Shown here: positions 36,890 through 45,628 of the stretch, piece by piece
Layout: every line of letters begins with the position of its first letter
Position numbering within the stretch: the stretch's first letter is position 1
Source: VXOI01 sp965261945
GTDB lineage: Bacteria > Chloroflexota > Dehalococcoidia > Lucifugimonadales > UBA3495
DNA length: 64,000 nucleotides
Direction: 5' to 3'
Assembly (NCBI GenBank): GCA_965261945.1
Contig: CBDHEF010000002.1
Span: 2,480,001 to 2,544,000, forward strand
Notes under the pieces: model-generated
What the model was told of the DNA's origin: nothing
The model's input: the letters and a program-made list of their open reading frames with translations, nothing else
The model's database searches: none
Translations under genes and position numbers: made by a program

Positions 36890-38322
36890 GCCCCGCCGGG
36901 CCGGGCGAAGCGCAATGCTTCGCAGTGCGGCGGGGCCAGATTCTTGGGCGTGCAGATGCTGTGTTTCATCGTCCGTGGATTCGTGATCGACTAACCTTAC
37001 TGAAGAAATCCAATTTCGCGATCGCTCGCCTCGGAACAGTGGCTACTGAAATTTTACACGGCATAAGTTCGCCACCTCCATATTTGGATAAAAGTGAAAA
37101 GACTGTTCCTTTTGTCCGTGCAACAGACATCAAAGGCGGAGAAGTGAATTCCGATACTCTTCTTCATATATCTAAGGATCAGCCGAATCGCTTTGCCAAA
37201 TGCAGATTGTCAGGTGGTGAATTGATAATTGTACGGAGTGGCGTAAATACTGGGGACTGTGCGGTTGTCCCTGAATTATTGGCGGACTCCTTTGCCGCAT
37301 ACGACTTGATTCTCAAGTTTCAATCAGATATTTCAGCAAAGTTCGTCGCTATCTTTCTCGACACCGAGATTGGTAGGTTGCAACTCAATATGGTAAAGGG
37401 ACGCTCAGCTCAGCCGCACATAAACACGGGAGAAGTTGCGGCGATACAGATTCCTCTACCAACCATAGAAATTCAGAACGAACTCGTGGCGGCGATGGAC
37501 GCCGCCCGCGCCGAGCGCAAGGACAAGCTGGCCGAGGCCGACGCGCTGCTGGCGGGGGTGGACGATTTCGTGCTCGACGCTCTGGAGTTGACTGCGCCGC
37601 CGGAGGATACGCGCCGGGTGTTCGCAGTCAATTTCAATGCGCTAACAGAACGATTGGACTCTGAATTTAACCATCCTCGCTACAAATCGCTAGCAGGTAT
37701 CTTGGATGAGGCACCCATTGAAACAACCGAGTTGGGGAATCTCTTAGTATCCATATCCAGTGGCGCTACTCCTAGTAGAAGCGATGCGTCGCTTTATACC
37801 GAATCCGGCGTTAAATTCTTACGCATCCTCAACGTTGAGGATGGCGAGATTAACCACCGAGACGTAAAGTACATATCTAATGCAGTCCACAATGGCCAGC
37901 TCAACCGCTCGCAGTTGGCATTCGACGACGTTTTGATGACGATTACGGGGAGAGTAGGTTCTGCTGCGGTAGTTCAGAATAAACACCTCCCTGCTAACAT
38001 CAATCAACACATTGTCCGCATGAGAATTAACAAGAATCGCTGCCTGCCGGAATTCCTGTCTACATGGTTGAATTCAAGAATAGGGTTAGCGTTTTCCAAC
38101 CGGCTTGCAACAGGCGGGACACGAGCGGCCCTCGACTACCAGGCCATTCGCAAGATTAGAATCCCGTTGCCAGCGTCGTTAGCAGCGCAAGAGCATATAG
38201 TGAATCGGACAAAAGAGATTCGCCAAGACGCCCGCCGCCTGCGTACCGAGGCTGAAGCGGGGTGGCTGGCGGCCCGGCGGTGGTTCGAGGATGAGTTGCT
38301 GCGGGACGGTGGAGCCTCGTAG
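36847..38322 (+). CDS. hsdS: Type I-like specificity (S) subunit
   Basis: 491 residues from ATG 36847, overlapping the methylase end by 43 bases. Two target-recognition domains are visible. The first runs to about residue 220: VPFVRATDIKGGEVNSDTLL, GRSAQPHINTGEVAAIQIPL. The second is about 270-470: LGNLLVSISSGATPSRSDAS, GVKFLRILNVEDGEINHRDV, ATGGTRAALDYQAIRKIRIP. Coiled-coil spacers follow each (AAMDAARAERKDKLAEADAL; DARRLRTEAEAGWLAARRWF). The domain coding is AT-richer than its flanks, as expected for exchangeable recognition modules. It directs the upstream protein to a bipartite DNA site. Confidence 0.88.
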   Translation: MAEVPAGSKTFFRVGPAGPGEAQCFAVRRGQILGRADAVFHRPWIRDRLTLLKKSNFAIARLGTVATEILHGISSPPPYLDKSEKTVPFVRATDIKGGEVNSDTLLHISKDQPNRFAKCRLSGGELIIVRSGVNTGDCAVVPELLADSFAAYDLILKFQSDISAKFVAIFLDTEIGRLQLNMVKGRSAQPHINTGEVAAIQIPLPTIEIQNELVAAMDAARAERKDKLAEADALLAGVDDFVLDALELTAPPEDTRRVFAVNFNALTERLDSEFNHPRYKSLAGILDEAPIETTELGNLLVSISSGATPSRSDASLYTESGVKFLRILNVEDGEINHRDVKYISNAVHNGQLNRSQLAFDDVLMTITGRVGSAAVVQNKHLPANINQHIVRMRINKNRCLPEFLSTWLNSRIGLAFSNRLATGGTRAALDYQAIRKIRIPLPASLAAQEHIVNRTKEIRQDARRLRTEAEAGWLAARRWFEDELLRDGGAS

Positions 38323-38354
38323 GGGCAGCCCGGATGCTAGAGGAGAGTCAAGCA

Positions 38355-39158
38355 ATGTCTGATCAGTCGGTCAAGTTCACCACGTCGGGAGCCGTGGGTA
38401 TCATCACCCTGGACAGTCCCGAAACCCGCAACGCCCTGACGCCGGAGATGATTGGCGCGCTGGGCAAAGCCGTGACGCAGTGCGCGTCGCCCAACATCCG
38501 GGCGGTGCTGCTCACCGGAGCGGGCGGCGCATTCTGCGCCGGGGCCAACGTCAGGCAGTTGGCGGCAACGCTGGAGGAAAGCGGAGCCGACGGCCTATCG
38601 CAGGCAATCCGCGAGCTGGCCGATGCGCTGCACGGGCAGGTGGTGCTGCCCCTGCGTCGGCTGCCCAAGCCGGTGGTGGCGGGAATCAACGGCGCGGCGG
38701 CGGGCGCGGGGTTCAGCCTGTCTCTTGCCGCCGACCTGCGGGTGGCGGCCCAGGGCGCCCGCTTCCTGATGGCCTACGCCAACATCGGAGCCCCCGCCGA
38801 CGGCGGCTCCACCTGGCTGCTGCCCCGCCTGCTGGGGGCCGGGAGGGCCATGGAGCTGTACCTGGCCAGCCAGCCCATCGGAGCGCCCCGCGCCCTGGAG
38901 CTGGGGCTGGTTTCGCAGGTGTGCCCCGACGAGGAGCTGGACCGCCACGCGCTGGAGACCGCCACCCGGCTGGCAGGCGGCCCGACAGTGGCCTACGGGC
39001 GGGTCAAGGAACTGTACGAACGCTCCTGGGACTCCACGCTGGAGGAGCAACTGGACGCCGAGACCGCGGCCTTCGCCCGCACCGCCCACACCCGCGACTT
39101 CCAGGAGGGCATCAGGGCCTTCGCCGACCGCCGCCAACCCTGGTTCCAGGGGATGTAG
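38355..39158 (+). CDS. Enoyl-CoA hydratase/isomerase family protein
   Basis: 267 residues of crotonase fold: AVGIITLDSPETRNALTPEM, AFCAGANVRQLAATLEESGA, and the oxyanion loop PVVAGINGAAAGAGFSLSLA. The third block ARFLMAYANIGAPADGGSTW replaces the usual catalytic Glu region and has Ala/Asp there, which suggests isomerase-like or altered chemistry. aggagagtc precedes ATG 38355. It resembles the paralogue at 4543 but is clearly distinct. Confidence 0.86.
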   Translation: MSDQSVKFTTSGAVGIITLDSPETRNALTPEMIGALGKAVTQCASPNIRAVLLTGAGGAFCAGANVRQLAATLEESGADGLSQAIRELADALHGQVVLPLRRLPKPVVAGINGAAAGAGFSLSLAADLRVAAQGARFLMAYANIGAPADGGSTWLLPRLLGAGRAMELYLASQPIGAPRALELGLVSQVCPDEELDRHALETATRLAGGPTVAYGRVKELYERSWDSTLEEQLDAETAAFARTAHTRDFQEGIRAFADRRQPWFQGM

Positions 39159-39171
39159 GCCAAGCCTGAAC

Positions 39172-39594
39172 TCAGGTCCGCGACACTTTGCGGGGAATTC
39201 GCCGGAGCAGGAGCGGCAGGATATATTCGCTCGCCTTCTCCAGTGTGAACCCAACCGGGCAGCCCTCCGAGTCGAGATGAGCTACGCAATGCTCGATGAC
39301 GGTTTCGCTGTAGCTGACCGGGTCGCTGTTGTAAAAACAAAGGGTATCTGATTCCGTGTTGTAAGATATGGTCAAACCATCTTCAAGGTCAAACTTGGGA
39401 AATTTGTCCGGGCACAAGTAGGGCAGAAACAGGTCGGCAGCATCGAGAAACTCAAAGCCAATACATCGCCCCTTGGTGTCAAAATCAGCCATCAAATCAT
39501 AAGCAATGGTTGCGGATTCCTCGTAGTCACCTCCCGTCGACAAGGACAGGATGTCGAGACCCCTATCGTAAGCATAATGCGTTGCGATATTCAT
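39172..39594 (-). CDS. DUF2283-like protein, possibly an antitoxin
   Basis: 140 residues. It contains two similar halves: YAYDRGLDILSLSTGGDYEE and LTISYNTESDTLCFYNSDPV, each resembling the DUF2283 beta unit (Y-D...D-x-L-x-I). Its ATG overlaps the stop of the 96-residue gene before it (ATGA). DUF2283 proteins frequently pair with small toxin-like proteins. It is the last gene of the VLRF1-mutS2 operon. Confidence 0.6.
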   Translation of the reverse strand: MNIATHYAYDRGLDILSLSTGGDYEESATIAYDLMADFDTKGRCIGFEFLDAADLFLPYLCPDKFPKFDLEDGLTISYNTESDTLCFYNSDPVSYSETVIEHCVAHLDSEGCPVGFTLEKASEYILPLLLRRIPRKVSRT

Positions 39595-39881
39595 AGCGAC
39601 CTTCTTCTCCTTCTGCGCTCACTTCTATCAGGCGATGCCGAAACCACTATACGCGGTTCACTGTGCGGGTCGACAATTACCCTCAAATAGTTTCCGAAGT
39701 TGCTCATCTCCTGAAACCATCTCCAGTAAATGACGCGACCATACCTTCCCAGCCCGGTCCGTTCCGGAGTCTCTACGGTCTCCCTGATTCGGTCAATGGT
39801 GACGATGTCAACCCGATTGGGGTGGTCTCGCCAGATATGCTCAGCCACTTCGTATAGCTGCTCGCCAATTGTGAAGTACAT
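39591..39881 (-). CDS. Small unknown protein between mutS2 and the DUF2283-like gene
   Basis: 96 residues: FTIGEQLYEVAEHIWRDHPN, then YGRVIYWRWFQEMSNFGNYL and RVIVDPHSEPRIVVSASPDR, ending in an Arg-rich run. The order of helix, aromatic strand and conserved-looking basic tail is compatible with a DUF4258-like/RelE-fold toxin, but no catalytic pattern is certain. It starts one base after the mutS2 stop, so it is co-transcribed with it. Confidence 0.55.
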   Translation of the reverse strand: MYFTIGEQLYEVAEHIWRDHPNRVDIVTIDRIRETVETPERTGLGRYGRVIYWRWFQEMSNFGNYLRVIVDPHSEPRIVVSASPDRSERRRRRRSL

Positions 39882-39882
39882 C

Positions 39883-42465
39883 TTACCGCAACTGCGCCAC
39901 CGTTACGCCCTCGCCGCCCGGGCCTTCGCCGTCGGCGGCGCTGGATACCAGCGGGTGGCTGGACAGGTATTCACGGATGGCGCGGCGCAGGGCGCCGGTG
40001 CCCTTGCCGTGGATGATGCGCAGCATCCCCACGCCATCCAGGGCCGCGTCGTTCAGGGCGGTGTCCACGCGGGCGATGGCCTCGTCCACGCGCAGGCCGC
40101 GCAGGTCCATCTCCGGGTCGGGACGGCGCGGAGCGGCGGGACGGTTCTGGGCGCGGCCCAGGTACACGCCCTGCCGGGCGGCGGCGGGGTGGCCCTCGGC
40201 CAGACTCTGCAACTGGTAGACGGGAATCTTGGCCCGCATCGTTCCCAGCAGCACCTCCACCCGCTGCGCCTGCCCTGAGCCGGACGGTTTGTCGGGGGCC
40301 GAGATTACCTCCACCGGCTGGCTGATACCCCGGACGTAGACCCGGTCGCCGCTCTTGAGCCGTTCCTGCCACGGAGTGCGTATGATCTCGATCGGCTGCC
40401 AGTTTGCGTCGTCCAGCTCCCGCTGCACTTCGCGCATCACCAGTTGGTTATCCCGGAGTTCCTCCTGCCGCTCCCGTCCGGTGGCGGGAGTGCGCCCCTG
40501 CCCGGCGGCGTGGGACGCGGTGGACATGGCCGCCGGCTCCCCGGCGGGTGGGCCGGCAAGAGGCTGCAACAAGGATCGCTCGGCCTGTTGCAACCGGTCC
40601 AGGATGCCGCCGGTGCGCAGTTGCAGGTCGCGGCGCGCCTCCTCCACCAGCTCGGTCTTGGTGGCCTCCACCGACCCCAGTTGTTCCTCCAGCTCCCGTT
40701 GCAGCCTGACCGCGGCCAGGCGCGACGACTCCGCTTCGTCTTTCAACTGCTCCACCGTGCGGCGTTCCTGCTGCAACTCCCGCAGCAGCGACTCGGTGGC
40801 CTGCTCCACGGGTGAGACACCGGCGCTGGCGTCTTCGATAATCTCCTGCGGCAGACCCAGGCGTGAGGCAATGGTCAGCGCGTAGCTGCGGCCCGGCAGA
40901 CCAACGGTGAGCTGGTAGGTGGGAGCCAGCGTCACCGGGTCCAGGTCCACGCTGGCGTTGAGCATCCCCGGGTGATCCTGCACCGTGCGGGCCACGCCGC
41001 GCTGGTGGGTGGTGCCGACCAGGAACACGCCCATGCGCTGGAAGTGGCGCAGCACGGCGCTGGCCAGGGCGGCTCCCTCCTCTGGGTCGGTGCTGGTGCC
41101 CAGTTCGTCCACCAGCGCCAGCGAGCGCCCCGTGGCCCTCTGCATGATGCTCAGCAGGTTGGTGATGTGGGAGCTGAACGTCGAGAGGGACTGCTGGATG
41201 CTCTGCTGGTCGCCGATGTCGGCGTAGATGCCGTCGAACCCCGGAAAGCGCGCCTCATCCGCGGGTACGTGAAGCCCGGCATGGGCCATCATCGCCAGCA
41301 GCCCCACGGTCTTGAGGGCCACGGTCTTGCCGCCGGCGTTGGGGCCCGTGATGAGCAGCACACCCCGCTCCGAGTCCAGCGACAGGCTGATGGGCACCAC
41401 GTCACCCGGCAGCAGCGGGTGGCGGGCGCGGCTGAGGCGCATCCGGCGGAGCGCGGTCTGCTCCCCGTCGCCAATTCCTTCCCCCCCTGGGGGAGGGTTT
41501 CCTTCCCCCCCTGGGGGAGGGTTTCCTTCCCCCCCTGGGGGAGGGTTAAGGTGGGGGACATTTTCCTCCGCGTCCTCTATGACCGGCGGGGCGGCGCGCA
41601 GGGCCGACGAGTAGCGGGCCTTGGCCACGTCCAGGTCCAGCCGGGCCACGATGTCCAAAGCGAGCAACAGGTCCTCGGCGGTCTCGCCGACGCGGGCGGA
41701 TAGCTGGCGCAGCACACGCTCCACCTCGCGCTCCTCGGCCAGCCTGGCCTCGCGCCAGCGGTTGCCCATGTCCACGGCGGCCATTGGCTCCACGAACACC
41801 GTCGCGCCGCTGTCGGAAACGTCGTGAACGATGCCCGCGACTCGGGGGCGCATCTCCGTCTTGATGAGCAGCACCATGCGTCCGTTGCGCTGGGTGATCA
41901 GGGGCTCCTGCACCACATCAGCCCGCTGGAACCGCCGCAGGTTGCGCTCCATGATTTCGTTGAGCCGGTTCTGCGCCTGCCTGGATTCGGCCCTCAGCCG
42001 TCCCAGCACCGGGCTGGCGTAGTCCAGCGCCTCTCCCGCCGGGCTGATGGCGGAGCCGATTTCCCGGTCCAGGTGGCCCAGCTCCGGGATATTGCTGGTC
42101 AGGCTGGATAAGAGCGGCAGTTCCTCTTTGCGGCTGAGCTCCTCGCGGTCGAACCGGGCGGCGCGGGCAAAGGCGCGGACGGCATACAGCTCCTCGCCCC
42201 GCAGCAGGCCGCCCAGCAGGGCCCGGTGAATCAGCTCGCTGATGTCCTGCTCCGGCCCGAACTCCAGCGAGCCACCCCCGTCGATGTAGCGGCGGGCCTC
42301 GGTGGTCTCCTGCTGCCTGGTCGCCACTTCCAGCAGGTCGCCGGAAGGCTCCAGCGACACGACCCTCTCGCGGCCCGGCGCGGTGCTGGCATACTCCGCC
42401 AACTGCGCCAGCACCTTGTCGAACTCCAGCAACCGCCCCGCCTGCTCAAAACCGCCGAGAGTCAT
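39883..42465 (-). CDS. mutS2: Endonuclease MutS2 / ribosome collision factor
   Basis: 860 residues: N-terminal lever and clamp helices, an ATPase core with Walker A VLLITGPNAGGKTVALKT (about 373) and Walker B SLALVDELGTSTDPEEGAAL. A long coiled coil (LRELQQERRTVEQLKDEAES) and a KOW-like region follow (LKSGDRVYVRGISQPVEVIS). The C-terminal Smr domain has EMDLRGLRVDEAI and IIHGKGTGALRR, both complete. In Bacillus, MutS2 splits collided ribosomes. A 24-base repeat inserted three times in frame gives NPPPGGEG x3 at about residues 306-329, in a loop ahead of the ATPase core. It starts 14 bases after the VLRF1 gene. Confidence 0.95.
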   Translation of the reverse strand: MTLGGFEQAGRLLEFDKVLAQLAEYASTAPGRERVVSLEPSGDLLEVATRQQETTEARRYIDGGGSLEFGPEQDISELIHRALLGGLLRGEELYAVRAFARAARFDREELSRKEELPLLSSLTSNIPELGHLDREIGSAISPAGEALDYASPVLGRLRAESRQAQNRLNEIMERNLRRFQRADVVQEPLITQRNGRMVLLIKTEMRPRVAGIVHDVSDSGATVFVEPMAAVDMGNRWREARLAEEREVERVLRQLSARVGETAEDLLLALDIVARLDLDVAKARYSSALRAAPPVIEDAEENVPHLNPPPGGEGNPPPGGEGNPPPGGEGIGDGEQTALRRMRLSRARHPLLPGDVVPISLSLDSERGVLLITGPNAGGKTVALKTVGLLAMMAHAGLHVPADEARFPGFDGIYADIGDQQSIQQSLSTFSSHITNLLSIMQRATGRSLALVDELGTSTDPEEGAALASAVLRHFQRMGVFLVGTTHQRGVARTVQDHPGMLNASVDLDPVTLAPTYQLTVGLPGRSYALTIASRLGLPQEIIEDASAGVSPVEQATESLLRELQQERRTVEQLKDEAESSRLAAVRLQRELEEQLGSVEATKTELVEEARRDLQLRTGGILDRLQQAERSLLQPLAGPPAGEPAAMSTASHAAGQGRTPATGRERQEELRDNQLVMREVQRELDDANWQPIEIIRTPWQERLKSGDRVYVRGISQPVEVISAPDKPSGSGQAQRVEVLLGTMRAKIPVYQLQSLAEGHPAAARQGVYLGRAQNRPAAPRRPDPEMDLRGLRVDEAIARVDTALNDAALDGVGMLRIIHGKGTGALRRAIREYLSSHPLVSSAADGEGPGGEGVTVAQLR
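41477..41548. repeat. In-frame 24-bp tandem repeat inside mutS2
   Basis: Three copies of ccttccccccctgggggagg plus gttt; each unit is itself a palindrome of the dispersed intergenic family. It lengthens the protein by 24 residues without breaking the frame. Confidence 0.9.
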
Positions 42466-42479
42466 CCAACCATCTCCGT

Positions 42480-43235
42480 TCAGTGATCAAATTTCAATTC
42501 CCAAACGCGGCTCTCGGTGAGCATCGCCGCGACCTGCGGCAGGGTATCGCGTTTCGGGTCGCGTATGTTCAGCCGCCGCTTCAGGGTGATGGGCTGTAGC
42601 GCGGCCAGCGCCGGGCACCCCTTCAGCAGGCCGTTGAGGGTGAACCGCTCGCCGCCCAGCGCCAGGTAGTCCAGTTGCGCCGCCGGAGGCATGAGGTGTG
42701 CCCGGGCCTCCTCGCAGACCTTGTCGTACAGCCGCTTGATCTGCCCCTCCCGCACCCGCGTATAGCGCAACTGCGACGTGCCGCCCGCGTGGTGTTTGCC
42801 CTTGACGTACCGCGAGTCGGTCTTGGAGTCCAGCAACTCCCCGCCGCGAAAAACGGCCACCGAGAACCGCCCCAGCCGTACCAGCGCCACGCCGACGGTG
42901 ACGTCAGCGTCGAGGATTCCGCGCAACGGCCCATCGTCCCAGTCCATTGCCAGGAACGTCTCGGCCACCGGGAACGGCGGCGCGATGAGCAGGCCCCGCG
43001 CTCCCGCCCGCAGCCCCACCAGCCCGCAGCCGTCGCGCAGCGCAGCGTCTCCCAGCTCCGCGACGTAATCGGTCCAACCCGAAACCGACAGAGCCAACGC
43101 ATCCGGGCGGTCGCCGGGCGACAGGTACAGCGACGACGCCACGCCGCTGCCGGCCTCCGCCGCCAGACCGTCTAGCAGCCACCGCAGCCGGGCCGCGGAA
43201 ACCGGGGCCCCGACCATCGCTTCCCTAACATTCAT
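42480..43235 (-). CDS. VLRF1/Vms1-like peptidyl-tRNA hydrolase (release-factor fold)
   Basis: 251 residues from ATG 43235. The central region LLDSKTDSRYVKGKHHAGGT followed by SQLRYTRVREGQIKRLYDKV matches the VLRF1 domain of eukaryotic Vms1/ANKZF1 and of actinobacterial acVLRF1; the GTSQ segment corresponds to the GGQ-like loop with its essential Gln. N-terminal parts (SGWTDYVAELGDAALRDGC; LRAGARGLLIAPPFPVAETF) fit the eRF1-type core. Such proteins release nascent chains from split 50S subunits. It is the first gene of an operon with mutS2, which supports a role in rescue of stalled ribosomes. The longer open frame to 43451 overlaps the divergent gene and is not used. Confidence 0.82.
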   Translation of the reverse strand: MNVREAMVGAPVSAARLRWLLDGLAAEAGSGVASSLYLSPGDRPDALALSVSGWTDYVAELGDAALRDGCGLVGLRAGARGLLIAPPFPVAETFLAMDWDDGPLRGILDADVTVGVALVRLGRFSVAVFRGGELLDSKTDSRYVKGKHHAGGTSQLRYTRVREGQIKRLYDKVCEEARAHLMPPAAQLDYLALGGERFTLNGLLKGCPALAALQPITLKRRLNIRDPKRDTLPQVAAMLTESRVWELKFDH

Positions 43236-43322
43236 ACGAGACGATTGTATCATCGCCCGTCCGATGCCCGCCGGGTATAATCCAAACCGGATACTATTGG
43301 ACACCGCACAAGGGAGAAGCTT

Positions 43323-44120
43323 TTGAGTCCCGAAGAAATGGAATCCATCGTCCAGCGCCGCGACGCCGCCCTCAAACGCCTGGACGAGGGACACGCTGTG
43401 CTGCTGAAGTCGCTGGAGGGGCTGGAGGCCGATGAGGCGTTCCTGGCTCAACGCTGGTCAGTGCGCGACGTGCTGCTGCACCTGGACTCGGAGAGGTACG
43501 TGGACGCGCTGGAGAAAATCGCCGGGGGCGAAATGGAGATGCTGCCGCCCTTCTCCTCCCGCGAGGAGCGCTTCCGGCAGGAGTTGGAGCATCAGGAGGC
43601 CACCCACCGGAGGTTCCGCGCCCTGCTGACGGAGCTGACCCCGGAGCAGTTGGCCCGCCCGGCGACGCCGCCCAACCCGGATCACTCCTTCCCCGGCCTG
43701 ACTCTGCTGGAACTCCTGGAACGCTCGGCGGGGCACGAGGCCAGCCATGCCCGCCAGATAGACCTCACCCGCCAGTACATCGCCGCCTTCCGCTCCCGGG
43801 AGCGAGCGCTGAACGTCGCCGCACTGGGCGACGGCGACCCGTCCCGCCTGTCGCCGCAGGTCAAGGACCTGCTGAACATGGCCGACTACGTGGTCGGTGA
43901 GCCGGAGGCGCTGGCCGCCGTCGACCACATCGTGCGCGGCGTCCAACTGGCGATTCACCCCGGCAACCGCGAGGAACTGGTCAACCGCGCCGCCCGTGAG
44001 TCCCGCGAGGGCCTGTGGCCCATCGTCTGCGTCATGGGCGACGCCGGAGACGACGACCCAACGGTGGCCCTGGCCCGCCACCACGCCGACACCGTCGCGG
44101 TGCACCGGCCGGCGGGGTAG
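43323..44120 (+). CDS. DinB-family (four-helix) protein
   Basis: 265 residues from TTG 43323, with gggag eight bases before. It shows four long helices with the metal-His pattern: RWSVRDVLLHLDSERYVDAL, then ELEHQEATHRRFRALLTELT, and GLTLLELLERSAGHEASHAR. DinB-like proteins are metal-dependent thiol-S-transferases or similar. The C-terminal 90 residues (GDPSRLSPQVKDLLNMADYV) are an extra segment. It is divergent from the VLRF1 gene. Confidence 0.75.
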   Translation: MSPEEMESIVQRRDAALKRLDEGHAVLLKSLEGLEADEAFLAQRWSVRDVLLHLDSERYVDALEKIAGGEMEMLPPFSSREERFRQELEHQEATHRRFRALLTELTPEQLARPATPPNPDHSFPGLTLLELLERSAGHEASHARQIDLTRQYIAAFRSRERALNVAALGDGDPSRLSPQVKDLLNMADYVVGEPEALAAVDHIVRGVQLAIHPGNREELVNRAARESREGLWPIVCVMGDAGDDDPTVALARHHADTVAVHRPAG

Positions 44121-44146
44121 AACGAGAGCCACTACCAACGGGGACG

Positions 44147-44185
44147 CCCCCACCCCAACCATCCCCCGGAGGGAGAGGGAACAAC
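44147..44185. repeat. Dispersed palindromic element
   Basis: gcccccaccccaaccatccc / ccggagggagagggaac, followed by a tandem of accgccgggttacgcg. Confidence 0.65.
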
Positions 44186-44306
44186 TTAACCGCCGGGTTA
44201 CGCGACCGCCGGGTTACGCGCTTTGCCCGCTTGTAATACAATCCTCAAAATAAACGACCACACGCCGGTTATCGAATGTACGCATGAAACGGTGGGAGGC
44301 ACACGA

Positions 44307-45575
44307 ATGGTGATTGCCAACGTTAGCTCGCTGGTCGATATAGACCGGGGGCTGATCAGCCCGCGAATTTTCAGCGAGCAAGACATCTACCAAGAAGAGC
44401 TGGAGAAGATATTCGCCCGGTGCTGGCTGTTCCTGGGCCACGAGACGCAGATTCCCAACCCCGGCGACTTCTTCACCACCTACATGGGCGAAGACCCGGT
44501 GCTGGTGACCCGCGACCGGCAGGGCAAGGTCAACGCCTTCCTGAACATCTGCCGCCACCGGGGGAACCGGCTCTGCCGCGCAGACGACGGCAACGCCGCC
44601 GCCTTCATCTGCGCCTACCACGGCTGGGGCTATGGCGCCGACGGCAAGCTGCAGGCCGTTCCCAACCTCCAGGACGCCTACTACAACGAGCTGGACCAGT
44701 CCCGGTGGGGCCTCATCCCGGTGTCACAACTGGACAGCTACAAAGGGCTGATTTTCGCCACCTTCGACACCTCCGCGCCCCCGTTGACAGAGTACCTCGG
44801 CCCGATGGCCTGGTATCTGGACGCCTTTTTCGACCGACGGGAGGGCGGCGCCGAGGTCATCCGCGGTGTTCACAAGTGGGTGGTGCCCTGCAACTGGAAG
44901 ATGCCCGCCGAGAATTTCTGCGGTGACGCCTACCACGTTCCTTGGTCGCACCTGTCCCCCATCCGCGCCGGGTTCAGCGTCGGGGTCACCGCCTCGACCA
45001 CCAAGGGCGGCGGCCCGGTGTCCACGGGCAACGGCCACGGCATGATCACCGTCGCCGCCGGCCAGTCCGGGGCGCCGATGCAGATACTCAGGGACTACGA
45101 AGATGCGACCCTGCCCGAAGTGGAAGCCCGCCTCGGCCCCCGCGCCAAGGAACTGAACCCGATAGTGGGCACCGTGTTCCCCAACTTCTCCATTGTACGG
45201 GGCAGTTCCCAATCCTTCCGCGTCTGGCACCCCAAGGGGCCGGACAGCATAGAAATCTGGTCGTGGGCCTTCGTCGACCGCGCCGCGCCGCCCGAGGTGA
45301 AGGAGGCCGTCCGCCTCAGCGCCATCCGGGGATTCAGCCCCTCGGGCGCCTTCGAGCAGGACGACATGGACAACTGGCAGGAGTGCACCGTCACCAGCCG
45401 CGGCGTGGTGGCCCGCCGCCAGATGCTCAACTACCAGATGGGCCTGGGCCACGAAACTTACAGCGAAGCCTACGAAGCCCTGACCAGCGAATACCGCTAC
45501 AGCGACAGCAACCAGCGGCAGTTCTACCAACGCTGGAGCCAGATGATGGCCGCCGAAAGCTGGGCGGAGTTGTAA
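44307..45575 (+). CDS. Rieske aromatic ring-hydroxylating dioxygenase, alpha subunit
   Basis: 422 residues. The N-terminal Rieske domain has ICRHRGNRLCRADDG and FICAYHGWGYGADGK (CxH...CxxH). The catalytic domain carries the mononuclear-iron ligands in ENFCGDAYHVPWSH. The final part (SFRVWHPKGPDSIEIWSWAF) is typical of alpha subunits. It activates O2 to hydroxylate an aromatic or related ring; substrate unknown. ATG 44307 follows ggtgggaggc; the frame continues upstream but is not conserved. The beta subunit follows; ferredoxin and reductase are absent. Confidence 0.93.
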   Translation: MVIANVSSLVDIDRGLISPRIFSEQDIYQEELEKIFARCWLFLGHETQIPNPGDFFTTYMGEDPVLVTRDRQGKVNAFLNICRHRGNRLCRADDGNAAAFICAYHGWGYGADGKLQAVPNLQDAYYNELDQSRWGLIPVSQLDSYKGLIFATFDTSAPPLTEYLGPMAWYLDAFFDRREGGAEVIRGVHKWVVPCNWKMPAENFCGDAYHVPWSHLSPIRAGFSVGVTASTTKGGGPVSTGNGHGMITVAAGQSGAPMQILRDYEDATLPEVEARLGPRAKELNPIVGTVFPNFSIVRGSSQSFRVWHPKGPDSIEIWSWAFVDRAAPPEVKEAVRLSAIRGFSPSGAFEQDDMDNWQECTVTSRGVVARRQMLNYQMGLGHETYSEAYEALTSEYRYSDSNQRQFYQRWSQMMAAESWAEL

Positions 45576-45628
45576 GAAGCGGAGTTGTAAGAAACGGCAA
45601 AACCAGTTGCACTCAGAGGTAGCCTCTC

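Noticed and set aside
42226..42486. Plus-strand frames opposite mutS2
   Set aside because: Shadows of the highly supported mutS2 frame.
43236..43451. Upstream extension of the VLRF1 frame
   Set aside because: Overlaps the divergent DinB-like gene and lacks family similarity.
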